A stretch of DNA of 64,000 nt, taken from the NCBI GenBank assembly GCA_903899015.1, contig CAIUHP010000018.1, positions 26,631-90,630 of the forward strand. Direction: 5' to 3'. Both the position numbers and the translations under genes were made by a program. Shown here piece after piece: positions 17,807 through 25,974 of this stretch. Positions within the stretch are counted from its first letter, which is position 1; the number at the start of each line of letters is the position of its first letter. Under the pieces are notes generated by a model, which saw only the letters and a program-made list of their open reading frames with translations, was not told the DNA's origin and did not search any database. The stretch comes from an uncultured Armatimonadota bacterium. Lineage in GTDB: Bacteria; Armatimonadota; Fimbriimonadia; Fimbriimonadales; Fimbriimonadaceae.

Positions 17807-20800
17807 ATGATGAATCTCACGATACTTCGTTCGGCGCTTGCCATACTCCCCGCGTTTTCCTACCCGGCAGTGCATGAAAAGCCTCTACTTGGAATTTCTA
17901 AGGCCCAGGAGTCTGCCGTTCGCGGCTTTTATCGTATGCCCACGATCCATGGACATTCGGTGATCTTTACCGCCGAAGGTGACTTGTGGCGGGTTCCGGA
18001 TTCCGGTGGCGAAGCCCAAAGGCTTACTTCCCACCCAAGTGTGGAATCTCATGCGACGGTCTCTCCAGACGGAAAATGGATCGCATTTACCGCCGCTTAT
18101 GAGGGACCAAACGAAATTTACGTGATGCCGATCACAGGTGGCCTGCCAATCCGGTGCACCTATGAAGGTGGTAACGCAACTGCGGTCGGTTGGACTCCTG
18201 GTGGCCAGATTCTTTACACGACGTCCAAATATTCGACCTTACCGAATGTCCAGGTTTGCACCGTCGATCCCATTACTCGCCGCCAAAGCTTGCTTCCTCT
18301 CGCACAGGCCAGCGATGGAACCTATTCGGACGATGGAAAACAATTCTTCTTCACACGCATGCCCTTTCAAGGTAGTGAAACGAAGCGATATCAGGGTGGA
18401 ACGGCTCAAAACATTTGGCGATGGGACGGCGGTTCCAGCGAAGCCAAACCCCTAACATCCGATTTCAAAGGAACCAGTAAAACGCCCATGTACTGGAATG
18501 GGCGGATCTATTTCGCGTCTGACCGAGACGGCGTGATGAATATTTGGTCGATGGACCGAAATGGTCATGACCTCAAACGCCATACCCACCACACAGACTA
18601 TGACGTGCAATCTCCGAGTCTCTCGGAAGGGAAAATCGTTTACCAATATGGTGCGGACGTTTTTGAATTGGACCTCCAATCCGGTCAGGATCGACTTATT
18701 CCCATCACGTTAGCTTCCGATTTCGATCAGATGCGTGAAAGGTGGGTCAAGAACCCTGCAAGTTGGATATCGTCGGCTCATATATCCCCCGACGGGTCCA
18801 AGCTTGCGTTAACAGCGCGTGGCGAAGTTTTCGTTGCTCCGGTCAAGGTGGGCCGCCTCATTCAGGCAACGCGCGGCAAAAATGTCCGCTATCGAGAAGC
18901 CCAATTTACGTCCGATGGAAAGTCATTACTTGCCTTCTCTGACGAAAGTGGCGAGGTCGAACTTTGGAAACTTGACCCCATGGGCACCACCAAACACGCG
19001 CCCGAGCAATTAACTAAGGACGGGAAAATTCTGCGGTTGCAAGCGGAAGGATCCCCCGATGGCAAGTGGATCGCTCATACCGACAAGAGTCACCGACTTT
19101 ACTTGTACGACGTAGCGACCAAATCGAACAAGGTGATCGTCACTTCCAACGTTGACGATATTTCGGATCTGGTCTGGTCCCCGGATAGTCGATATCTTGC
19201 CTATCGTGAATCGGCCACAAATCAATTCGATCAGCTCAAACTTTACACGGTTGCAACCGGAACGTCGGTTAACGTCACCACCAATCGATTTAATAGTTCC
19301 AGTCCTTCATTCTCGACGGATGGCAAGTTCCTGTACTTCCTGTCCGATCGAAATTTGCGAACGTCGGTAGGATCACCGTGGGGAACCCGAGCTCCTGAAC
19401 CTTACTTCGACAAACAGCAGCAAATCTGTTTTGTAACTCTTCAGAAAGGCACTCGCTCTCCATTCCAACCTGATGACGAACTTACAAAACCTTCGGTCAC
19501 CGCGAAGGGCCCAGTTCCCGCCGTAGATACTGATGACCTTGCATCTCGGATCGCCTTTGTGCCAATTCCCGCTGGGAATTATCGCAACCTCACCGTTTGC
19601 GGCGATCACCTATTCTTCGAGGCAGGTGATAGCGGTCCGTCCAGCCTCCAATCCGTTACGATTCGCAACCACAACATCAAAGCAGACACGGTGCTTCCAA
19701 GTGTCATGACTTATGAAACCAATTTCGACCACAAGAAGATTTTAGCGACGACACCATCTGGATTCCTCGTTTTCGAAGCAAGCGGCACGCCGCCCGACAC
19801 GGGAGAGAGCCGAGTCAATCTCGATGGTTGGACTTTCTCATTTTCTCCGAAAGAGGAATGGCAACAAATGTTTGATGATGCCTGGCGGCTGCATCGAGAC
19901 TACTTGTACGCTCCTAACATGCAGGGCGTCGATTGGCCAGCGATGCGAAAGAAGTATCGCCCGCTAGTCGATCGCGTTACGGACCGATATGAACTGTCTA
20001 ACGTTCTTGCTCAGATGGTCGGAGAAGTTTCTCTTCTCCACACGTTTGTTAGTGGCGGAGAACAAAGGCCAGGCACCGATGCCGTCGAAGTTGCATCCCT
20101 TGGCGCTATGTGGGAAAAGGTGCCAAGTGCAGGCGGATACCGACTCACGAGAATCTATCGAAACGACCCCGACGTTCCAAACGAGGCGGGACCGCTCGTG
20201 CGACCCGATGTTGACCTTAAAGAAGGCGATGTCATCTCCGAAATCGATGGCGTACCAACTCTTTCTGTCGATAATGCCGCGGAACTGCTCCGAATGAAAT
20301 CGGGCAAACAAGTTCGCATTGCGGTTTATCAAGGAGGCGACCGAGCAAAACTCAAAGAGGCTGTCATTCTCCCCATTTCGGCTGGTCAGGACCATAACCT
20401 GCGCTACTCGGACTGGGAGTTCAGCCGCCGCCAGGCCGTTGAAAAAACGTCCAACGGATCGTTCGGATATGTTCACCTTCGAGCGATGGGAAATACCGAC
20501 TATGACCAGTGGGAGAGGGATTTCTATCCCGCCTTCGACCGAGAAGGCTTGATCATCGATGTTCGGCATAACAACGGTGGCAACATTGACAGCTGGATTC
20601 TAGAAAAGCTACTCAGAAAGGCATGGATGTTCTGGAACCAACACACTGGCCAGCCTAACAGCAACATGCAGTTCGCGTTCCGAGGAAAAGTTGTTGTGCT
20701 GTGCGACGAGGAAACCGCTTCAGATGGAGAGGCCTTCACGGAAGGCTTTCGCCGTCTCGGTCTCGGCAAGGTCATTGGAACCCGAACGTGGGGCGGTGAG

Positions 20801-21082
20801 GTTTGGCTTTCTGGCTCGAATCTCCTTGTCGACCGAGGTGTTGCAACTGCCGCCGAATATGGAGTCTATGGACCGGAAGGCAAATGGCTCATCGAGGGCC
20901 ATGGCGTCGATCCCGACATCATCGTAGATAATCTGCCGCATGCGACATTTGAAGGTCAGGATGCTCAGCTAGAAGCAGCAATCAAGTTCTTGAAGGAAGA
21001 GATTGCCAAGCACCCCAATCCAGTGCCAGCGGCTCCGGCATTCCCAGATAAATCGTTCCCGCCCCATAAAAAGGGCAACTGA
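17807..21082 (+). CDS. Tricorn-like protease (S41 family) with N-terminal propellers
   Basis: The 1091-residue protein has an N-terminal signal-like segment (LRSALAILPAFSYPA), then beta-propeller repeats (VSPDGKWIAFTA, TSDGKSLLAFSDESGE, WSPDSRYLAYRE), a helical bundle and a PDZ domain (GDVISEIDGVPTLSVDNA). The C-terminal S41 core follows. The catalytic residues fall in tricorn positions: H745 (SLLHTFVSGG), S971-D972 (ASDGEAF) and a C-terminal GHGVDPDI. The RHNNGGN block is typical. Archaeal tricorn trims proteasome peptides in the cytoplasm; bacterial homologues of this size are often exported, and the N-terminus here suggests that. It may degrade glycoprotein peptides with the neighbouring DPP-IV-like enzyme, which is inference. 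Confidence 0.9.
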   Translation: MMNLTILRSALAILPAFSYPAVHEKPLLGISKAQESAVRGFYRMPTIHGHSVIFTAEGDLWRVPDSGGEAQRLTSHPSVESHATVSPDGKWIAFTAAYEGPNEIYVMPITGGLPIRCTYEGGNATAVGWTPGGQILYTTSKYSTLPNVQVCTVDPITRRQSLLPLAQASDGTYSDDGKQFFFTRMPFQGSETKRYQGGTAQNIWRWDGGSSEAKPLTSDFKGTSKTPMYWNGRIYFASDRDGVMNIWSMDRNGHDLKRHTHHTDYDVQSPSLSEGKIVYQYGADVFELDLQSGQDRLIPITLASDFDQMRERWVKNPASWISSAHISPDGSKLALTARGEVFVAPVKVGRLIQATRGKNVRYREAQFTSDGKSLLAFSDESGEVELWKLDPMGTTKHAPEQLTKDGKILRLQAEGSPDGKWIAHTDKSHRLYLYDVATKSNKVIVTSNVDDISDLVWSPDSRYLAYRESATNQFDQLKLYTVATGTSVNVTTNRFNSSSPSFSTDGKFLYFLSDRNLRTSVGSPWGTRAPEPYFDKQQQICFVTLQKGTRSPFQPDDELTKPSVTAKGPVPAVDTDDLASRIAFVPIPAGNYRNLTVCGDHLFFEAGDSGPSSLQSVTIRNHNIKADTVLPSVMTYETNFDHKKILATTPSGFLVFEASGTPPDTGESRVNLDGWTFSFSPKEEWQQMFDDAWRLHRDYLYAPNMQGVDWPAMRKKYRPLVDRVTDRYELSNVLAQMVGEVSLLHTFVSGGEQRPGTDAVEVASLGAMWEKVPSAGGYRLTRIYRNDPDVPNEAGPLVRPDVDLKEGDVISEIDGVPTLSVDNAAELLRMKSGKQVRIAVYQGGDRAKLKEAVILPISAGQDHNLRYSDWEFSRRQAVEKTSNGSFGYVHLRAMGNTDYDQWERDFYPAFDREGLIIDVRHNNGGNIDSWILEKLLRKAWMFWNQHTGQPNSNMQFAFRGKVVVLCDEETASDGEAFTEGFRRLGLGKVIGTRTWGGEVWLSGSNLLVDRGVATAAEYGVYGPEGKWLIEGHGVDPDIIVDNLPHATFEGQDAQLEAAIKFLKEEIAKHPNPVPAAPAFPDKSFPPHKKGN

Positions 21083-21101
21083 CGCACGGATCCCGCATCC
21101 G

Positions 21102-21137
21102 TCAAATAGGCTGAACCGAGACGTTCAGCCTATTTGA
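21102..21137. terminator. Strong inverted repeat, probable bidirectional terminator
   Basis: TCAAATAGGCTGAAC (21102-21116) and GTTCAGCCTATTTGA (21123-21137) form a perfect 15-bp stem with a 6-base loop between the convergent tricorn-like gene and the CRP-like gene, overlapping the latter's stop codon. T tracts are short (the A/T-rich stem base supplies them). Confidence 0.7.
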
Positions 21138-22002
21138 ATTCGGCTTGGACTTTTTCAACAAATTCCGTATTGATGATCAATTTGCCACTAGCCCACTCGA
21201 AATTGGCGGTTTTCAAGTAAGGGCGAAGCGTGTTGTCTGACATGTTCAGACACTCTGCGAGAGCGTTTTGCGAAATCGGATGCCTGAAGGTTTCACGCTC
21301 GGAATCAAACTCGACGGTTGACTTGATACCAATAAGATTTCTCACGAGGCTCTTCACTCGCTCTTCGTTGCTTTGGAGGGCAAACATGGATTGCTGAAGC
21401 CACCGGAAATCCGCATCTCGGCTCTTTGCCAATGCTTTCGAAATCGCGTCAATCTTCAGGATCTCCAAAGGGTTGTTGATATGGATCACACATCCAGGTT
21501 GGATGCAAACGACCATCTCCACCGTCCTTGGTTTCCTGGAATCAGTCCGACTCGTTACTCCCGATGGTCGCCCATCGACGGTTGACATAAAAGCGTTCGA
21601 GCTGGCAATAAATCCTGACCGAATGGGCTGAAAAGCCGGAAGGAGGCTGGCAATTCTCCCACTCTCCACCCTGCCCCAAACTCGCACGTATCGCCCATCG
21701 ACGACCAAGAATGCTTCCTGGTGTTGAGAATCAAATGGGAGAACGACCTGCCAAGCATTGTATTCCCGTAGTTGCTGTCCTACAAGCTGATTTCTAAAAG
21801 CCTGAAACTCTTCCTGAGTGGGCTCGAAATCCCATCTTGCAACGGCATCCGTTACCGATTCCCCGTTGACGGAATCGTATGCATACGCAAATTGTGATTC
21901 TGGGTCGAAAACGGACGGCCAATAGGATGACAACGGAGCAACTCTTCCCTCATCACGAGGGACGGCGTTTTCGATATAGGAGTTTCTTCGCGATATGCTC
22001 AT
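21130..22002 (-). CDS. Putative CRP/FNR-like transcriptional regulator
   Basis: The 290-residue protein has no clear signal or membrane segment. The C-terminal 70 residues look like the DNA-binding part of a CRP-type regulator: a long helix (LQSNEERVKSLVRNLIG), then HPISQNALAECLNMSDNTL as a helix-turn-helix, then a two-strand wing (WASGKLIINTEF). The N-terminal 200 residues would be the sensor; a cyclic-nucleotide-binding jelly roll is not obvious and the phosphate-binding R/S motif is missing, so the ligand is unknown. Divergent from the GH29-lacI-prepilin locus across a 518-base gap with several palindromes, it could control that locus. The assignment rests on the C-terminal pattern only. 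Confidence 0.5.
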   Translation of the reverse strand: MSISRRNSYIENAVPRDEGRVAPLSSYWPSVFDPESQFAYAYDSVNGESVTDAVARWDFEPTQEEFQAFRNQLVGQQLREYNAWQVVLPFDSQHQEAFLVVDGRYVRVWGRVESGRIASLLPAFQPIRSGFIASSNAFMSTVDGRPSGVTSRTDSRKPRTVEMVVCIQPGCVIHINNPLEILKIDAISKALAKSRDADFRWLQQSMFALQSNEERVKSLVRNLIGIKSTVEFDSERETFRHPISQNALAECLNMSDNTLRPYLKTANFEWASGKLIINTEFVEKVQAEFK

Positions 22003-22520
22003 GTCTTCTTAGCAAGAATTCTTTTCCATGTTTTCAGTGCATCGAAATCATTTTTCGCATGAATTTCGTCTTATATCTAAATACGGAATGATCTCCTAGA
22101 AACCAAACTCGCCTGTTAGAGTGAAACGGTCGTAGAAGTGCTGATCGTTGCACCTTCTATTCTATGATTCCCTCGAACCACCAAACAGGTAGACAAACGT
22201 TTCCAGACGAAATTTTCTCGTGGAAAGATTCAAATATTTGCACGAAATTCGTGTAACATACTTTTCAGATGGTGTCGGGGCTGATCTTGATCAGGTTTTG
22301 ACTTTCATGGATTGAATTCATCTGGACCAAACCGGACGTACTTTCTGCAGAAGAGGGCGAAGTACGTTCGGGCCAAATCGTAAACATTGGGACACACGCG
22401 AAGAGAACCGTGGGAGGGTGGCCTCCTGTTTCGGCTTTTCTTCGGAAATACGTCATCCGTACATACGATTAAACTCTCTCGCCACATACTGATAGGAGCG
22501 ATTGAGTACCCTCAGAATCG
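22003..22520. promoter_or_regulatory. Divergent control region with palindromes (AAACGTTT and CACGAA-A-TTCGTG)
   Basis: This 518-base gap between the CRP-like gene and GH29 holds no convincing gene. Two palindromes stand out: AAACGTTT at 22195-22202, with the same CG-centred core as the LacI operators at 24675 and 42757, and a perfect 13-base CACGAA-A-TTCGTG at 22241-22253. Related CGAAAT words lie near 22052 and 22208. The first is a candidate LacI site for the GH29-lacI genes, the second a candidate for another regulator such as the CRP-like protein. Confidence 0.45.
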
Positions 22521-23567
22521 ATGCGAAACGATGTTCTTTCCCACTCGACAACGACGTCAGCCGACAAGCCAGCTTGGCTAATCGACCGGCTCAAGTGGTT
22601 TAAAGAGCAGGAGTTCGGAATTATTCTCCATTGGGGGCTTTATGCCTTCTGGGATTGTTGCGAGAGTTGGCCACTCGTGCCGGAAGATACTTGGGCACGG
22701 GGCGAAATGAAGTGCTGGATTGAACGGGACCGGGATTTAGACCGATTCCAGCGGGATTACTGGAATCTCAATAAACAATTTAATCCCGTTGACTTTGATC
22801 CCGACGCTTGGGCAGCAGTATTCGCGGAATCGGGCGCCAAATACGTTTGCTTTACAACCAAGCATCACGACGGGTTCTGTATGTGGGACACCGCAACAAC
22901 CGACTACAAGATTACGGGACCTGATTGCCGCTTCCATACCCACCCGAAAGCCGATGTGACCAAACATCTTTTTGACGCACTTCGACGAGCCGGATTGGGG
23001 GTTTCTGTTTACTTCAGTAAGGCGGACTGGCACTGCCCTTATTATTGGAATCCGGAACCAAAACCTTTTCATCGCGGTGCAAACACGTTAGATCGCCCTG
23101 AAATTTTCGAAAAGTTCGTTCAATACACACATGAGCAAATTCGAGAATTGCTTACCAATTACGGAAAGATCGATATTCTTTGGCTTGACGCCGGCTGGGT
23201 TAAAGACAAAGAAGACATTCGCATGGCTGAAATTGTCGAGATGGGGCGAAAATTACAACCAGGATTGCTAGTCGCAAATCGCACGGTAGGCGATTTTGAA
23301 GACTTCGTAACTCCCGAGCGCGAAATTCCAGACGAAGCTCTGCCAGATGCATGGGAAGCATGTTTGCCCTTGGGACCTGATTGGAAGTACACCGAAGGTC
23401 AACCCTTGAAGTCTGCTGAGACGGTTTTCGAAGAAATCCGTACCACAAATGAGCGGGGCGGAAATTTTCTTCTCGGGATTGGTCCGAAATATGATGGAAC
23501 GATTACAGTCGAAGATCAAGCTATTCTAAGAGAAATTGGACGCCTGAGACGCAATACTGGAAGATAG
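22521..23567 (+). CDS. GH29-family alpha-L-fucosidase (catalytic domain only)
   Basis: The 348-residue protein is a compact GH29 TIM barrel: FGIILHWGLYAFW near residue 32, YVCFTTKHHDGFCMWDT at 109-124 (substrate-binding histidines) and DILWLDAGW with the expected nucleophile D223. It ends soon after the barrel, without the C-terminal beta-sandwich many fucosidases have, and shows no signal peptide, so it is probably cytoplasmic and acts on imported oligosaccharides. The acid/base glutamate is variable in the family and was not assigned. It is 15 bases upstream of lacI, so both form one transcript. Confidence 0.92.
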   Translation: MRNDVLSHSTTTSADKPAWLIDRLKWFKEQEFGIILHWGLYAFWDCCESWPLVPEDTWARGEMKCWIERDRDLDRFQRDYWNLNKQFNPVDFDPDAWAAVFAESGAKYVCFTTKHHDGFCMWDTATTDYKITGPDCRFHTHPKADVTKHLFDALRRAGLGVSVYFSKADWHCPYYWNPEPKPFHRGANTLDRPEIFEKFVQYTHEQIRELLTNYGKIDILWLDAGWVKDKEDIRMAEIVEMGRKLQPGLLVANRTVGDFEDFVTPEREIPDEALPDAWEACLPLGPDWKYTEGQPLKSAETVFEEIRTTNERGGNFLLGIGPKYDGTITVEDQAILREIGRLRRNTGR

Positions 23568-23582
23568 ATCATCAAGCTACCC

Positions 23583-24629
23583 ATGAGGGAAAAACGACGC
23601 CCGAACGAAAAGAGTAGAGCGACGCTAAAAGAAGTCGCCAATGCGGTTGGAGTTTCCATCTGTACGGCTTCTGTTGTCCTGAACAATAGTCATTCGGGAT
23701 CGAGAGTATCGGAATCGACGCGGGCAGCCGTCATTGAGGCGGCCCGAACGCTCGGTTATCGAGCTAATCAGCTCGCTCGGTCACTTCACGCCGGCCACAC
23801 CCATGTTCTCGGGGTCGTGCCAGCTGCTACGGATACGAATATCCTGCTTGGTCCCCATCTTCAGCATGTTCTAAACGGCATAGTCAATGAAACCGAAGTC
23901 CATGGCTACGACTTGTCCCTGATTACCCGGTGCGATCAATCCAAGCCGTCCGATTTACTCGACGCCTTGCTGGGAGGCCGAATGGATGGTGTTATCGTCG
24001 TTGCACCGCGATCAAATTCGCGATTGATTCCCTTGCTTAGAAATGAGAAGCTTCCCATGGTTGTCATAGATGGCGATCCTGACCAGTGCGACAACATTTT
24101 TGAGATCGACAACGAAGCATCCGTTTTGAATGCGATCAGATATATTCATTCACTCGGACACACGAAGATTGGGCACATTGCTGGCCCACAGGATCTGTAT
24201 GCGGCACGCATTCGAAAAGATGCGTTCTTCCGAGGCATGAGCATGCTAGGCATTCCCTTGCGAACAGAATGGCTCCAAGTTGGACTCTTTGACGTCGTTT
24301 CCGGGGAAGAGGCGATGAATCGCATTTTAAAGAACGACGATTTACCTACCGCAGTCTTCTGTGCGAACGATGAAATGGCCTTTGGTGCGCTCAACGCAAT
24401 GCATTCAAAGGGATTGAGGGTCCCAGAAGACATCAGCATTATGGGTTTCGACGATGTTCCGGTTGCATCTTTGACTTCCCCGCCACTCACTACGATCAAA
24501 CATCCAGTGGACGAAATTGCACGGGCTGCAACAGCCGCGCTCATAAATTACATTGAGGATGGCACTCCGATCACCAGCCGCACATTCTTAGGCAGTTTGG
24601 TTGAACGTTCTTCGACAGGTAACTTGTAG
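23583..24629 (+). CDS. LacI-family transcriptional repressor (locus 1)
   Basis: The 348-residue protein has an N-terminal LacI helix-turn-helix, TLKEVANAVGVSICTASVVL (about residues 15-34), the hinge helix ANQLARSLHAG, and a periplasmic-binding-protein-like sugar domain (HVLGVVPAATD, FCANDEMAFGALNAM, IMGFDDVPVASLTSPPLTTI). It is co-transcribed with the GH29 gene. A CG-centred palindrome, TAAACGTTTA, lies 45 bases past its stop in front of the prepilin gene, and a similar one lies 5' of GH29, so it likely represses both units until a sugar inducer, perhaps fucose-related, binds. Confidence 0.94.
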   Translation: MREKRRPNEKSRATLKEVANAVGVSICTASVVLNNSHSGSRVSESTRAAVIEAARTLGYRANQLARSLHAGHTHVLGVVPAATDTNILLGPHLQHVLNGIVNETEVHGYDLSLITRCDQSKPSDLLDALLGGRMDGVIVVAPRSNSRLIPLLRNEKLPMVVIDGDPDQCDNIFEIDNEASVLNAIRYIHSLGHTKIGHIAGPQDLYAARIRKDAFFRGMSMLGIPLRTEWLQVGLFDVVSGEEAMNRILKNDDLPTAVFCANDEMAFGALNAMHSKGLRVPEDISIMGFDDVPVASLTSPPLTTIKHPVDEIARAATAALINYIEDGTPITSRTFLGSLVERSSTGNL

Positions 24630-24663
24630 AGGCTAAGCCTATTAGAAAACCCACAATTTTCCC

Positions 24664-24684
24664 TATATCGTGAATAAACGTTTA
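24664..24684 (+). promoter_or_regulatory. Candidate -10 and LacI-type operator before prepilin 2
   Basis: TATATC at 24664-24669 is a plausible -10, with TTAGAA 16 bases upstream as a weak -35. The perfect palindrome TAAACGTTTA at 24675-24684 has the central CG of LacI-family operators and overlaps the expected transcription start. The arrangement parallels the operon at 42.8 kb. Confidence 0.55.
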
Positions 24685-24824
24685 ACCTCTTAACATAGAT
24701 GAGTATCGGACCCAAATGGTGGGTCAGAGACGTTCTGATCGGATCGCCCTTGTTGCGTCGATTCTTGAGGATCGGTCACGAGGCGAGTCATCGCCATTAT
24801 ACAAACCAACGGAGGTTAACGCAT

Positions 24825-25682
24825 TTGATTAAAAGAGGATTTACTCTCATTGAGCTTCTCGTAGTAATTGCAATCATTGCAATTCTCGCTGCAATCCTAT
24901 TCCCAGTCTTCGCTCAGGCCAAGCTCGCTGCCAAAAAGACGGTGGCTCTCAGCAACGCCAAGCAAATCGCAACGGCCAATTTCATCTATCAGGGTGACTC
25001 TGATGACAATCTCATCAAGTCCTACTACGGGTTCCCGGCTGACTGTAGCTCGTGGGGAGGCACGTACTACAACTGGAAGTACGCCCTTCAGCCTTACATC
25101 GCTAAGAGCAATGGCCTCTTGACGGACCCAACAAACCAATTCACGGACAAGCAGTATTGGACACAGGCTTACACCGACGGAAGTGATGCTAGCCGAGTAT
25201 TTACTCCACAGAATTACGCCGTGAATGATGCAATTATTGGTTTTGCAAACGGTGCTTGCGCAGGTGCACAGTGGTGCCCACCCGGCCTATCAACGGCAGA
25301 TGGGCTAGACGATCCTGCAAACACAATTACAATCCTACCAAACCGATCACAGTGGAATGACCTGAAGTTCGTCTTCATCAGCCCAACCTATGACGGTGGC
25401 CCTCCCGGATGGTGCGACACGATCAATGGCGGACCAAGCCAGGCATGCCCGGCTGCTGGAAAGGGTCCAATCAACACAGTTGGAAAGGTTTCATCATGGG
25501 TCTTTGCTGATGGTCACGCGAAAGCTGTGAACATCCTTCAGACTCTTCAAACCAACAGCCCAACCTCGGACATGTGGGGAACCAAGTACTACGTGGTTAA
25601 TCCAATCACGGGTGGCTCGGCTGTGCCCACTCAGCAAGATCGAATCAACATTGCCGCTGCGGCATATCCTGAGTACAAGTAA
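24825..25682 (+). CDS. Prepilin-type (DUF1559-like) secreted protein 2
   Basis: The product (285 residues from the chosen start) begins LIKRG^[18 protein letters not shown], a prepilin signal with the cleavage glycine, followed by [14 protein letters not shown]. Near the C-terminus [11 protein letters not shown] gives the DGHA motif shared with the prepilins at 812 and 40904. The frame is open upstream to 24699, but GGAGG at 24811-24815 lies 9 bases before a TTG at 24825 that starts right at the signal, so TTG is the likely start. It follows the LacI gene and a CG-centred operator and precedes a strong hairpin, then the lipoprotein, halogenase-like and GH16 genes. The role is unknown; a sugar-induced surface filament or glycan-binding pseudopilin is an inference. 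Confidence 0.9.
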   Translation: MIKRGFTLIELLVVIAIIAILAAILFPVFAQAKLAAKKTVALSNAKQIATANFIYQGDSDDNLIKSYYGFPADCSSWGGTYYNWKYALQPYIAKSNGLLTDPTNQFTDKQYWTQAYTDGSDASRVFTPQNYAVNDAIIGFANGACAGAQWCPPGLSTADGLDDPANTITILPNRSQWNDLKFVFISPTYDGGPPGWCDTINGGPSQACPAAGKGPINTVGKVSSWVFADGHAKAVNILQTLQTNSPTSDMWGTKYYVVNPITGGSAVPTQQDRINIAAAAYPEYK

Positions 25683-25699
25683 GCTCAGGACGATCTAAT

Positions 25700-25728
25700 G
25701 CCGACTTCAAACTTCGTTTGAAGTCGGC
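25700..25728 (+). terminator. Hairpin after prepilin 2 (terminator/attenuator)
   Basis: GCCGACTTCAAAC (25700-25712) and GTTTGAAGTCGGC (25716-25728) form a perfect 13-bp stem with a 3-base loop, followed by TTCTT. It lies between the prepilin and the lipoprotein gene 20 bases on, so it probably lowers expression of the downstream genes relative to the prepilin and stabilises the prepilin mRNA. Confidence 0.75.
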
Positions 25729-25748
25729 TTCTTACCAGATAAACTCTC

Positions 25749-25955
25749 ATGAAATCGTTCGTTATCATTTTCTCGGTAATTATTCTAGGTTCCGTTGTCG
25801 CTGGATGCAGTGGCGATAGCGTTCAAACAATTGACAAGCCTTCAACTGCCGTTGATCCGCCCAAGAACTCTTCCAATTGGGCCATCAAGAACAACCCCAA
25901 TATTCCAGATGCCGCGAAGAAGGCCATGCTGGGTCAACAGGGTGGTCCTAAGTAA
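25749..25955 (+). CDS. Small lipoprotein
   Basis: This 68-residue product has a lipoprotein signal, MKSFVIIFSVIILGSVVAGC, with lipobox V-A-G-C and the modified cysteine at residue 20. The mature 49 residues are short, polar and rich in P, N and K, ending DAAKKAMLGQQGGPK. No family was recognised. It lies between a prepilin/hairpin and the halogenase-like gene. In the second LacI locus the same slot is taken by another small membrane-anchored protein (40553), which suggests a shared accessory role, perhaps attached to the pilin machinery or cell surface. Confidence 0.8.
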   Translation: MKSFVIIFSVIILGSVVAGCSGDSVQTIDKPSTAVDPPKNSSNWAIKNNPNIPDAAKKAMLGQQGGPK

Positions 25956-25974
25956 AATTTAAGAGATCAGTGCT

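Noticed and set aside
19964..20569. 201-codon minus-strand frame opposite the tricorn-like gene
   Set aside because: Antisense of the S41/PDZ region, where the plus frame has clear catalytic motifs.
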